Part shown: positions 27,079-34,783 of the stretch, one piece after another
Layout of the letters: every line of letters begins with the position of its first letter
Numbering within the stretch: the stretch's first letter is position 1
Assembly (NCBI RefSeq): GCF_015594925.2
Contig: NZ_CP087591.1
Span: 186,001-250,000 of the forward strand
Reading direction: 5' to 3'
Length of the DNA stretch: 64,000 nt
Source of the DNA: Vibrio sp. VB16
Lineage (GTDB): Bacteria; Pseudomonadota; Gammaproteobacteria; Enterobacterales; Vibrionaceae
Made by a program: the position numbers and the translations under genes
The notes under the pieces: generated by a model
What the model was told of the DNA's origin: nothing
Seen by the model: the letters and a program-made list of their open reading frames with translations, nothing else
Database searches by the model: none

Positions 27079-27097
27079 GATAGTGAGATTGATTCGC
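27079..27097 (-). promoter_or_regulatory. Probable Fur box of the FTR1 cluster
   Basis: GATAGTGAGATTGATTCGC matches the 19-bp Fur consensus at 13 of 19 positions. Its core TGAGATT-G-ATTCGCA is an imperfect 7-1-7 repeat. It lies 57 bases upstream of the first gene of the cluster. The match is weaker than the box at 16004-16022. Confidence 0.55.
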
Positions 27098-27263
27098 ATT
27101 TAATATACCACTTTAGGGGTAAATGTATAGTCTCTTTGTTCTAGATCAAACAAAAATGAGTATTATTACCATTTGGAGGTGTGCGGTCAGTAGGGATATG
27201 TAGTAAGGAGGCGTAAAAAAGCTTAATTATGAACCAATTCAACTATCTGGGAAGTAAATGATG

Positions 27264-28595
27264 TTAACCAACTGCCTTGGCCAAATAAGATGCCATCTCT
27301 TTTTCCGGCACCATTCCTCCTCCCGTGGCCCAAACAAGATGTGTGGCATTTTCCATTAACCGATCATCTAAGCCCAAGCGTTTTTGGTATTCACTCGCGT
27401 TCGTGACAATAATGGGACCCAACATTCCGGCCAATGCGGAAGGTTCGAGTTTAATCCCTTCGCATTTGTCGAGTTGACTCAGGAAGCGATACATTCTTTG
27501 GTCTGAAATAGTGTAGTAGCCATCAAGCAACCGTTCCATTGCTCGACCAACAAACCCAGATGCCCTTCCCACTGCCAATCCATCTGCCGCCGTTACATTA
27601 TCGATGCCAATATCTTGTACACATATTTTATCGTGAAGCCCAGTGTGAACACCAAGCAACATACATGGAGAATGTGTCGGTTCTGCAAAAACACAATGCA
27701 CGTGATCACCAAAGGCCATTTTCAGTCCAAAAGCAACGCCTCCAGGGCCGCCACCGACCCCACAAGGCAAATAGACAAACAGTGGATGAGCTTTATCAAC
27801 GATGATACCCATTTGGTCAAACTGCGCCTTTATTCGTTCCCCTGCGACGGAATAGCCAAGAAAGAGTGTCTGCGAGTTCTCGTCATCGATGAAAAAACAG
27901 TTCGGATCTTTTTCGGATTCTTTACGACCTTGCTCAACGGCGACACCATAATCTTGTTCGTATTCCACAACATTAACACCATGGGAGCGGAGCTTACGTT
28001 TCTTCCATTCTCGTGCTTCAGCGGACATATGAACGGAGACAGAAAAGCCCATTTTTGCGCTTATAATTCCGATAGACAACCCAAGGTTGCCAGTAGAACC
28101 AACGGCAATACTGTATTGACCAAAGAAGGTTTTCAGCGCTTCAGTCGACAGCTTTCTGTAGTCCTCTTCTTCAGAAAGCACCCCGGCGTTAATAGCGAGT
28201 TTTTCGGCGTGAGTTAACACCTCATAGATGCCTCCACGCGCTTTTATTGACCCAGATATAGGAAGGTGGCTGTCTTTTTTTAACATCAAGCGGCCGAGGA
28301 TTGGCGTCGTATATAGTTGCTCTATTTCCGCTTTCATTTGCGCTATTTCCACCACTTCTGACTCTATTATCCCACCAGAGGCTGCGGTTTCCGGAAAGAC
28401 ATCAGCGATATACGGTGCAAATCTTTTAAGTCGTTGGCTTGCATCGCGTATATCGTTTTCATCAAGACCGACAAAAGGTAACGCAACCTCTAGAGTGGTA
28501 CTGTTAGGGGTGAACCAATTGATCTCTTCCAGTGCAACCAATCGCTTTAACAGTGGGAATTCACTCTCCAGTGAATGCTTGTCGAACGTAACCAT
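27264..28595 (-). CDS. dsdA: D-serine ammonia-lyase
   Basis: The 443-residue PLP enzyme matches DsdA over its length. The PLP lysine is K118 in LPISGSIKARGGIYEV, and the glycine-rich phosphate-binding segment is YLPCGVGGGPGGVAFG. It converts D-serine to pyruvate and ammonia in the cytoplasm. There is no DsdC-type LysR regulator or DsdX permease here. Instead a MarR-family gene lies 24 bases upstream on the same strand, implying joint transcription from the divergent MarR/exporter promoter region. Confidence 0.93.
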   Translation of the reverse strand: MVTFDKHSLESEFPLLKRLVALEEINWFTPNSTTLEVALPFVGLDENDIRDASQRLKRFAPYIADVFPETAASGGIIESEVVEIAQMKAEIEQLYTTPILGRLMLKKDSHLPISGSIKARGGIYEVLTHAEKLAINAGVLSEEEDYRKLSTEALKTFFGQYSIAVGSTGNLGLSIGIISAKMGFSVSVHMSAEAREWKKRKLRSHGVNVVEYEQDYGVAVEQGRKESEKDPNCFFIDDENSQTLFLGYSVAGERIKAQFDQMGIIVDKAHPLFVYLPCGVGGGPGGVAFGLKMAFGDHVHCVFAEPTHSPCMLLGVHTGLHDKICVQDIGIDNVTAADGLAVGRASGFVGRAMERLLDGYYTISDQRMYRFLSQLDKCEGIKLEPSALAGMLGPIIVTNASEYQKRLGLDDRLMENATHLVWATGGGMVPEKEMASYLAKAVG

Positions 28596-28619
28596 GTCTT
28601 GTCCTTTGAATAAACAACG

Positions 28620-29129
28620 CTATTTGTTTGATTCTATATTGTTTAGTAACTTGCGTACCAGAAAATCAAGTTGTTCAACGTCTTCCTGCTTAAAGTCATC
28701 TAAATAAGTGGTATGTAGCTCTTGAAACTGCGCAACCACTTCCTCTATTAGTTGCTCTCCTTCGACGGTTAACCTCACCATTTTAATCCGCTTATCATGG
28801 TCGCTTTCTACCCGGGTAATAAAGGCCTTTTTTTCTAACCTATTCATTACTTTGGTCAATCCACCGGAGCTAAAAAGCATGTATTCACATATCTCGGTTG
28901 GCATGAGTTCATAAGGCGCTGCCTTGTTGCTTCTGCGCAGTGCGGTTAATAGATCAAAATCTGAACTATAAAGGCCGTAACACGCCATTATTGACGCTTT
29001 GTCAGCGTTGATATGCTCCTCAATACGACGAATTCTTGGGAAAAGTGGATAAAGAGATTGAAAGGCGGTTGGCCAGTTCTCTTTCATTAAGCTGATGAAG
29101 TCATCAACGTTTAAATGTTTATTCGACAT
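28620..29129 (-). CDS. MarR-family transcriptional regulator
   Basis: The protein has the MarR winged helix (FDLLTALRRSNKAAPYELMPTEICEYMLFSSGGLTKVMNRLEKK) with the wing ESDHDKRIKMVRLTVEGEQ. The frame can begin at a TTG at 29141, but the ATG at 29129 has GAGG at proper spacing. The gene is divergent from a Bcr/CflA exporter, and the gap holds two copies of one palindrome, presumably its operators. It likely represses itself, dsdA and the exporter. Confidence 0.88.
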   Translation of the reverse strand: MSNKHLNVDDFISLMKENWPTAFQSLYPLFPRIRRIEEHINADKASIMACYGLYSSDFDLLTALRRSNKAAPYELMPTEICEYMLFSSGGLTKVMNRLEKKAFITRVESDHDKRIKMVRLTVEGEQLIEEVVAQFQELHTTYLDDFKQEDVEQLDFLVRKLLNNIESNK

Positions 29130-29157
29130 AATGGACCTCAATAATTTTCTAAATAAT

Positions 29158-29173
29158 ATCTTTCCAGAAAGAT
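29158..29173. promoter_or_regulatory. MarR operator copy 1
   Basis: ATCTTTCCAGAAAGAT is a perfect palindrome with 7-bp arms (ATCTTTC / GAAAGAT) about a 2-base centre, 28 bases upstream of the MarR start codon at 29129. Confidence 0.7.
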
Positions 29174-29187
29174 TAATTCAAGCTATT

Positions 29188-29203
29188 ATCTTTCTGGAAA
29201 GAT
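29188..29203. promoter_or_regulatory. MarR operator copy 2
   Basis: ATCTTTCTGGAAAGAT repeats the first palindrome with identical arms, 30 bases away centre to centre (about three helical turns). It lies 79-94 bases upstream of the exporter start. Confidence 0.7.
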
Positions 29204-29281
29204 ATTATCCCCCCCGCTTTTATCGTTATAGACCAAGTTCGGACAGTAATTAAGCCCGGCTAGAAACTAAGAGTAACCGTT

Positions 29282-30460
29282 ATGTCTCAAAAAACGTTTG
29301 TCATATTAATGGCAATGATCATCGGAGTCTCCCCATTTGCGGTGGATACTTACCTTCCTGCCATGCCTTATATGGCGGAATATTTCAATGTTGGACCAGA
29401 TGAAATTGCCACCACAATCAGCTTCTACATTTTTGGCATGGCGATCGGTCAGTTAATTGGTGGCCCACTCGCGGATCGCTTTGGTAAAAAGCGCATGATA
29501 ATTTTAGGACTGTCCATATACTCCGTCACCACACTCATTATCGCCCAAGCAGACAACCTATTAACGGTACAAATTATGAGAGTGGTTCAGGCGATAGGTG
29601 GCGGGTTTTCCGTTGTTTGCGTACCTGCACTCATTCGTGAGAGAGCAACAGGTAACCAAGCAGCAAAAATGTTTGCGCTCGTTACGCTTATTTTGGTTGG
29701 TGCGCCAGCATTAGCGCCAAGTATTGGTGCATTGATTCTTTTGGTCGCGGATTGGCAGGTTATCTTTTATGCCTTGTTCGGATATGGCATGTTGGTTATT
29801 TTGCTTACGGTACTAAAACTCCCAAATGACAAAATTGAACGTCATCAAACACTGTCAGTAATAGATAGATACCGGTTTGTTTTGCGTAATAAGCCCGCTC
29901 TTCGATATATCGGTGTACAAGGCTTTTCACAGAGCGTAATGATGATATTTATCACTAACGCATCCTTTGTTTACCAACAATACTTCGGTCTTGACGATCA
30001 GGTCTTTGCCCTCGTGTTCGCTGCCAATGTTGTGGCAATGGCCGTCATCAATAGAGTAAACAATTATCTACTCTCTACCTACATGGCCAACTTTCTATTG
30101 AAATGGGCATTGCGCTTTCAATTCCTATTTGTGGCTCTCTTTGTTTTATTTGCTTACCTAGATGCCCCTGTAGAGATTCAAGCCATCAGTGTTATCTGCA
30201 TGATTGGCTCGTTGGGTGCATCGATGCCTAACTGTAATGCCATATATATCAGCCATTTTAAAGAACATACCGGATCCGCTTCCGCCCTATTTGGTGCCAA
30301 TCAGTTCTTTATTTCGTCGATCACAGGTTGGCTAACCACTGTTTTTTATGACGGTAGCCTTTGGCCTGTTGCAGGTATGTTGATGTTTGTGACGATCGCT
30401 GCAAACCTAATTATGCCTTCTATTAAACATGAAAGTCCTCTGATTCGTTCCAATCAATAG
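29282..30460 (+). CDS. MFS exporter, Bcr/CflA family
   Basis: The 392-residue, 12-helix protein carries drug:H+ antiporter features: FAVDTYLPAMPYMAEYF in helix 1 and GGPLADRFGKKRMIILGL in the loop 2-3 motif, as in Bcr/CflA proteins. It expels small molecules across the inner membrane. Its expression is probably controlled by the divergent MarR regulator through the twin palindromes. The substrate is unknown; co-regulation with dsdA is a hint that an amino acid or amino-acid-like drug may be involved. Confidence 0.87.
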   Translation: MSQKTFVILMAMIIGVSPFAVDTYLPAMPYMAEYFNVGPDEIATTISFYIFGMAIGQLIGGPLADRFGKKRMIILGLSIYSVTTLIIAQADNLLTVQIMRVVQAIGGGFSVVCVPALIRERATGNQAAKMFALVTLILVGAPALAPSIGALILLVADWQVIFYALFGYGMLVILLTVLKLPNDKIERHQTLSVIDRYRFVLRNKPALRYIGVQGFSQSVMMIFITNASFVYQQYFGLDDQVFALVFAANVVAMAVINRVNNYLLSTYMANFLLKWALRFQFLFVALFVLFAYLDAPVEIQAISVICMIGSLGASMPNCNAIYISHFKEHTGSASALFGANQFFISSITGWLTTVFYDGSLWPVAGMLMFVTIAANLIMPSIKHESPLIRSNQ

Positions 30461-30487
30461 GCACAAGTTAAGCGCTTCGTAGATATT

Positions 30488-31243
30488 TTATGTCTGTATT
30501 TTTCTAACCTGAGCAGGGCTGCATTGATAGCGCTGATTGAATGCTCGGCTCAACGCCTCTTGGCTACCGTAGCAATATCGTTGAGCCACCACTTTTACTC
30601 GGTCTCCTTTCTCTAAGTCTTGTCTTGCAAGTGAAAGCCGCCAATCACGCAGGTATTGAGCTGGGGTGTGCCCTACTCGTGCTTTAAAGCGCTGCATAAA
30701 TTGACTACGAGATAGTCCTGCGGTATCAGCAAGGTCTTCTATCCTCCAGTCAAACTCTGGCTTTTCATGTATCGCCACTATGGTTTTGCTTATTTGACCG
30801 TCCGCTAAGCCCGCAAGCAGCCCTTTTTCACCGGAATGTTCTTTCATCGCTCTTCTCAGCAAGATAATAATCAATACCTCGAATAGCCTTTGTAACGTCG
30901 TCGCTCTTCCACAACGTGTTTCATTTACTTCACCTACAATCAACTGAGCAAGGTCTTTTAGATTACTCTCTTCACTTATTGAAAGTGTAATCCGGCTCGG
31001 TAAAGCGCGTGCAAGCGGGTTTGCTTCTCCGCCTAAATTAATTGACGCGGCAACCATTAGGTCATCTTTCTCAGATATCGACTCAAGTTCGCCTTGTGCA
31101 ATCGGCCAAAATTCAATTCGAGAAAGCGCACCACTTGTTGCATCAGCCAGTAGATATAGATTCGCCTGTTCCGGACAACTCGCGATCTCAGCTTGGAGTT
31201 CAAACCTAGCGATAAGAGCAGAAAGACGGTCAAGCCTTGCCAT
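30488..31243 (-). CDS. AraC-family regulator with cupin-type sensor domain
   Basis: The protein has an N-terminal AraC-type cupin_6-like domain (RLDRLSALIARFELQAEI...) and a C-terminal double HTH (WRIEDLADTAGLSRSQFMQRFKARVGHTPAQYLRDWRL... YGSQEALSRAFNQRYQCSPAQVR). The ATG at 31243 has AGAGG six bases upstream, better than the GTG at 31249. It is divergent from an HCCA-isomerase-like gene, its likely target. The inducer is unknown. Confidence 0.85.
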   Translation of the reverse strand: MARLDRLSALIARFELQAEIASCPEQANLYLLADATSGALSRIEFWPIAQGELESISEKDDLMVAASINLGGEANPLARALPSRITLSISEESNLKDLAQLIVGEVNETRCGRATTLQRLFEVLIIILLRRAMKEHSGEKGLLAGLADGQISKTIVAIHEKPEFDWRIEDLADTAGLSRSQFMQRFKARVGHTPAQYLRDWRLSLARQDLEKGDRVKVVAQRYCYGSQEALSRAFNQRYQCSPAQVRKIQT

Positions 31244-31400
31244 AAACACCCTCTAAAATTCATTTACAAAGAAATTGAAAATACGGACTAATTATCATAA
31301 CAATCGGACAAAATAATGACATTTTTATCGCATTATAACAATCAGAAACACAACATAGTTTATACCACACGATAAGTGACACTTTGAGGATATGGATACC

Positions 31401-31994
31401 ATGAGCAAAACAATAGATTATTACTTCACTAGCATTTCACCATTTACTTACTTTGGACATTCGCATTTACTTCAGATAGCGAAAGAGGCTAACGCCAGTG
31501 TCCGTTTTAAACCTGTCATGCTTCGTCAAGTTTTCGCCATCACTGGTACGCTACCAATACATGAACGCCCAAAGTGTCGACAAGCCTATCGTTTGGTAGA
31601 GATAGAGCGATGGGCGGCGAAGCGACAGTTGCCTGCAAATTTACATCCTGCTCATTTCCCAACGGATCCAAGTCTCGCCGACAAGTGCATCATCGCTCTA
31701 CAAGAAATGGGGATTAATGCCGGGGAGTTTGCTGGTCTAGCACAAGCGGCATGCTGGTCGCAGGAACAGGATATTGCAGTTGAAGCGGTGTTACACACAA
31801 TATTGACGGAACTAAAACTTAACGCAGATGAAGTTATCAACCAAGCCAAGACAGAACAGACCCATGCTATCTATGAAGCCAACACGGCCGATGCCATCGA
31901 ACAAGGCGCAATAGGTGCACCCGCCTATTATTATAATGGCGAGCAGTTCTGGGGACAGGATAGACTAGACCTTCTCAAAGATGCGCTCGTCTAA
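31401..31994 (+). CDS. 2-hydroxychromene-2-carboxylate isomerase-like protein (DsbA fold)
   Basis: The ~198-residue protein is a kappa-GST/DsbA-fold member: it starts IDYYFTSISPFTYFGHSHLL with Ser at the usual glutathione-contact position, has no CXXC, and ends with GAIGAPAYYYNGEQFWGQDRLDLL. Family enzymes use glutathione to isomerise aromatic catabolites, but many members have other thiol-related roles. A 31392 ATG also exists, but it is only one base after the GAGGA; the ATG at 31401 is better spaced. No aromatic-degradation genes are nearby. Confidence 0.8.
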   Translation: MSKTIDYYFTSISPFTYFGHSHLLQIAKEANASVRFKPVMLRQVFAITGTLPIHERPKCRQAYRLVEIERWAAKRQLPANLHPAHFPTDPSLADKCIIALQEMGINAGEFAGLAQAACWSQEQDIAVEAVLHTILTELKLNADEVINQAKTEQTHAIYEANTADAIEQGAIGAPAYYYNGEQFWGQDRLDLLKDALV

Positions 31995-32055
31995 TAATAA
32001 CCCCTTCAAACTCAGTAACCGTGATAGCAAATTGGATAACTAACTGATCAGTAAC

Positions 32056-32178
32056 ATGGTTGGCATGGACTTACATCAATGGGCAAGGAGGCCCATTGTT
32101 AAGTTTACAACGTGGTTTTTAGTGGTCGGCGGGATGACCGTCATGTTGATCTCACCCTTACTTAACTTGGTATTATAG
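32056..32178 (+). CDS. Possible 40-residue membrane peptide
   Basis: A short frame after the HCCA-isomerase-like gene reads MVGMDLHQWARRPIVKFTTW and then a hydrophobic helix (FLVVGGMTVMLISPLLNLVL). It ends inside the last codons of the convergent WYL regulator gene. There is no convincing ribosome site. It might be a genuine small protein or the tail of a degraded gene. Confidence 0.25.
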   Translation: MVGMDLHQWARRPIVKFTTWFLVVGGMTVMLISPLLNLVL

Positions 32179-32910
32179 CGGTTTAGAAAACTGAGATAAC
32201 TCATCAGAAAAACTGGTCAGCCCCCGTAACTTAAAATTCTCGTGATGAATCGTTGCTTTTTTTACCCGATCAATACGGAAGGTCCGAGGTGCATTACGAA
32301 AGTGGTCCCAAGAGATTAAATACCACACTGGCCAGTTAAGAAAAAGATAATGAATTTCTATCGAGCGAGTGGAGATCACTTTATCGGCACGTTGGTACTT
32401 TATTTCGATCTGTTTTGATTCAAAGAAGCTTTGCAGTATTACTGAGCTACTTTCTCGTTGAAATTCATTTTGATAGCCATCCAATACCTGAGCTGATGCC
32501 TGTTCTCCGACTAAAATCCGCTCACGGAGCTGACGTATCGTTGGTCTCATTGCATCTGGAAATGAAGCAAATAACTTGTTTCGCACTGAGCCTAGGTGAC
32601 CGAGTAACAGCGGAGAGTCCATATTTTCCAGCACACTTAGTGCTAATAGGAGGTCAATCACTTCACGATAATTGAGTGCCAATCGACCGATCCCCCAACG
32701 AGGATATAGACGCACACCCCCACCTCGACCTTTTTCAGTTTCTATTGGATAACCTTGCTCTTTTAAGCTCTGCAGGTCCCGCATCAATGTCCGCAGACTA
32801 ATACCCAGCTCCTGAGCCAAGATTGTCGCCGTAAACGGGTCGCCCGATTTTAACCTTCCAAGCAACTGATCTAGCCGCGCCATTTTTCCCGATGTTGAAC
32901 CCCGCCCCAT
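32173..32910 (-). CDS. HTH/WYL-domain transcriptional regulator (YafY type)
   Basis: The 245-residue protein has an N-terminal DeoR-like HTH (RLDQLLGRLKSGDPFTATILAQELGISLRTLMRDLQSLKEQG) and a C-terminal WYL domain (RSIEIHYLFLNWPVWYLISWDH...RTFRIDRV). WYL domains bind ligands or nucleotides. The gene is divergent from a small ABM-fold protein gene, with an inverted repeat over its own start codon, so it probably represses itself and that neighbour. Confidence 0.88.
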   Translation of the reverse strand: MGRGSTSGKMARLDQLLGRLKSGDPFTATILAQELGISLRTLMRDLQSLKEQGYPIETEKGRGGGVRLYPRWGIGRLALNYREVIDLLLALSVLENMDSPLLLGHLGSVRNKLFASFPDAMRPTIRQLRERILVGEQASAQVLDGYQNEFQRESSSVILQSFFESKQIEIKYQRADKVISTRSIEIHYLFLNWPVWYLISWDHFRNAPRTFRIDRVKKATIHHENFKLRGLTSFSDELSQFSKPL

Positions 32911-32936
32911 TAATATGTCCTATTTTGTCATATTAA
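32910..32936. promoter_or_regulatory. Inverted repeat between WYL regulator and ABM-like gene
   Basis: TTAATATG and CATATTAA form perfect 8-bp arms around an 11-base spacer. One arm abuts the regulator's start codon. It is the most likely operator of the WYL regulator. Confidence 0.55.
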
Positions 32937-33001
32937 AACTTAATCTAGCACAGCACTGAGAAACCAGTCAAAATTCAAATTACACAACCTTGGAAAATAA
33001 A

Positions 33002-33328
33002 ATGAAAACAGATGGAAATATTACGGTTGAGTGGGCACCATTCAATACCTCACTTGAGGTAACAGAAAATCAACTATTAGAAGCCGCTGAGCAATTTGAA
33101 AGCCAATTTCTTAGCCAACAAGAAGGGTATATCCGTCGCGAGCTTCTAAAAGGGAAAGAAAATAACTGGGTTGATCTCATTCATTGGCAATCGGAAAAAT
33201 CCGCAGCACAAGCATTTTCTGCGGCAAGCAAGAGTGAAGTTTGCGGACATTATTTCTCTTTAATGCAAGCCAATGAGAATGGTGAAAGTGGCGTGGCACA
33301 CTTTACGCAATTAAGTCACTGGAATTAA
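33002..33328 (+). CDS. Small ABM-like (dimeric alpha/beta barrel) protein
   Basis: The ~108-residue protein has the alternating strand-helix pattern of antibiotic-biosynthesis-monooxygenase folds (ITVEWAPFNTSLEVTENQLLEAAEQFESQFLSQQEGYIRREL... WVDLIHWQSEKSAAQAF). The frame is open from a TTG at 32990, but the ATG at 33002 is the likelier start. These proteins are often small cofactor-free oxygenases or sensors. Its presumed regulator is the divergent WYL protein. The substrate is unknown. Confidence 0.65.
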   Translation: MKTDGNITVEWAPFNTSLEVTENQLLEAAEQFESQFLSQQEGYIRRELLKGKENNWVDLIHWQSEKSAAQAFSAASKSEVCGHYFSLMQANENGESGVAHFTQLSHWN

Positions 33329-33372
33329 TCCATACAATGCATATTTTTGTTTAGTATTATAGATTCTGCTTA

Positions 33373-33407
33373 TTGCTCAGCCAGACAGTATTTGTTTAGC
33401 TGAGCAA
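33373..33407 (+). terminator. Hairpin after ABM-like gene
   Basis: TTGCTCAGC and GCTGAGCAA form a perfect 9-bp stem around a 17-base loop, 45 bases after the ABM-like stop codon. No T tract follows, so termination may be weak. Confidence 0.5.
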
Positions 33408-33434
33408 CATGACCCACTCTTTTAGGTTACAACA

Positions 33435-34298
33435 ATGATTGAAATTCCAAACTATTTAGACCCTCAGATTCCAACGGCTTCACGTGGTATTGTCAAAGGT
33501 GTTCCACTTAAAGAACAACTGAATGAGAAAGCAATCGGGTTTATGGCTCGAAATATTGAGTTGGTATACTCTGAATTTGATGTTCAAACGTTCGCTAAGC
33601 AGGCCATTGACGGATTGGAATCACTTTCAATCATGGGACGTGCCAAACACATTGCGACAAGTTTACGCCACACCTTGCCGAGCAATTACAGCGACGCAAT
33701 GGAAATAATCGTCGCCAGTATGTTACCTCCTTCCAAGCCAGATGACACCTTAGGTATCGCCGCTTTTTACTACCTCCCCTTTAGCACCTACATTGCCGAC
33801 TATGGACTTGACCCAGCTAATAATGACGGAGACGACCCGTTTGATGTGTCGATTCAAGCACAAGTCGAATTAACTAAACGTTTTACCGCTGAGTTTTCGA
33901 TACGTCCTTTTCTTATCGAGCAGCAAGAACGAACACTCAACGTGCTTACCAGTTGGTTAAATGACCCAAGTGAAGATGTACGTAGACTCTGCTCAGAAGG
34001 CTCACGTCCTAAATTGCCATGGGGGAAAAACATTCCGAATTTCATTCAGGATCCGTCACCCATCATTCCCATTCTGGAATCACTAAAAAATGACTCTAGC
34101 CTTTATGTGCAAAGGAGTGTTGCCAACAGCTTAGGCGATATTGCAAAGGACCATCCTGATCTGGTATTTAAGTTGTGCGATGAGTGGCTGAGTTCCGCCG
34201 ATAAAGAATTGAAATGGGTTATTAGGCACGCTGTGCGCTATTACGCAAAGAAAGAGCACCCGAAAGCGCTCGATCTAAGAGTAAAAGCGAAGGTTTAG
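33435..34298 (+). CDS. DNA alkylation repair protein, AlkC/AlkD-like HEAT fold
   Basis: The 287-residue protein is a HEAT-like repeat solenoid (FAKQAIDGLESLSIMGRAKHIATSL..., SEDVRRLCSEGSRPKLPWGKNIPNF, SSLYVQRSVANSLGDIAKDHPDLVFKLCDEWL, KWVIRHAVRYYAKK). The segment VRRLCSEGSRPKLPW is typical of AlkC-type glycosylases, which excise 3-methyladenine without flipping the base. It stands alone in its transcription direction and ends tail to tail with the HPP gene, overlapping it by 4 bases. Confidence 0.83.
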   Translation: MIEIPNYLDPQIPTASRGIVKGVPLKEQLNEKAIGFMARNIELVYSEFDVQTFAKQAIDGLESLSIMGRAKHIATSLRHTLPSNYSDAMEIIVASMLPPSKPDDTLGIAAFYYLPFSTYIADYGLDPANNDGDDPFDVSIQAQVELTKRFTAEFSIRPFLIEQQERTLNVLTSWLNDPSEDVRRLCSEGSRPKLPWGKNIPNFIQDPSPIIPILESLKNDSSLYVQRSVANSLGDIAKDHPDLVFKLCDEWLSSADKELKWVIRHAVRYYAKKEHPKALDLRVKAKV

Positions 34299-34753
34299 TT
34301 TGATGGTTTCATGAGACCCTGAATGAATTTTTGATAAACAAGGCCAACAAGGACAATCACTACAGCTCCGAGTAAGACCGGATTGATTAAAAAACTCCAG
34401 TTCGGGTGTACTAGCATAATCAGAATAGGATTAGCTCCAGCGGGTGGGTGGGTCGTTTTTGTGGCTAACATGGCAAATACACCCATTCCTGTCGCAAGCG
34501 CTAGTGCCCAATATTCTGCGCCAACATAATGGACAAACACCAAGCCAATCACACTTGTAATCAGATGGCCAAAAATCACATTTTTAGGTTGTGCTAAAGG
34601 GCTAGCTGGCAGACCAAATACCAACACCGTCGTTGCACCAAAAGGGGCCATTAACCATAGGTCCAACCCGTAATATTCTCTCAAATAAGCCAATATAAGA
34701 ATAGCTAACGTAGCGCCAAATCCAGCCGTTAACGGTTGTATCACGTTTTTCAT
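34295..34753 (-). CDS. HPP-family integral membrane protein
   Basis: The ~152-residue protein has four to five membrane helices and the family's signature THPPAGANP. HPP proteins have been linked to nitrite transport in plastids and cyanobacteria; function in this lineage is not proven. The frame opens at 34783 directly after the upstream stop, but the ATG at 34753 follows AAGAGACGA and is the likelier start. It probably shares a transcript with the fused flavoprotein gene upstream. Confidence 0.8.
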   Translation of the reverse strand: MKNVIQPLTAGFGATLAILILAYLREYYGLDLWLMAPFGATTVLVFGLPASPLAQPKNVIFGHLITSVIGLVFVHYVGAEYWALALATGMGVFAMLATKTTHPPAGANPILIMLVHPNWSFLINPVLLGAVVIVLVGLVYQKFIQGLMKPSN

Positions 34754-34783
34754 GTTCGTCTCTTTTGGGGAATAATTGATCAT

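Noticed and set aside
27615..28217. A 200-residue open frame on the plus strand
   Set aside because: It lies wholly antisense to dsdA, has no ribosome site or family resemblance, and reads like a shadow of the opposite strand.
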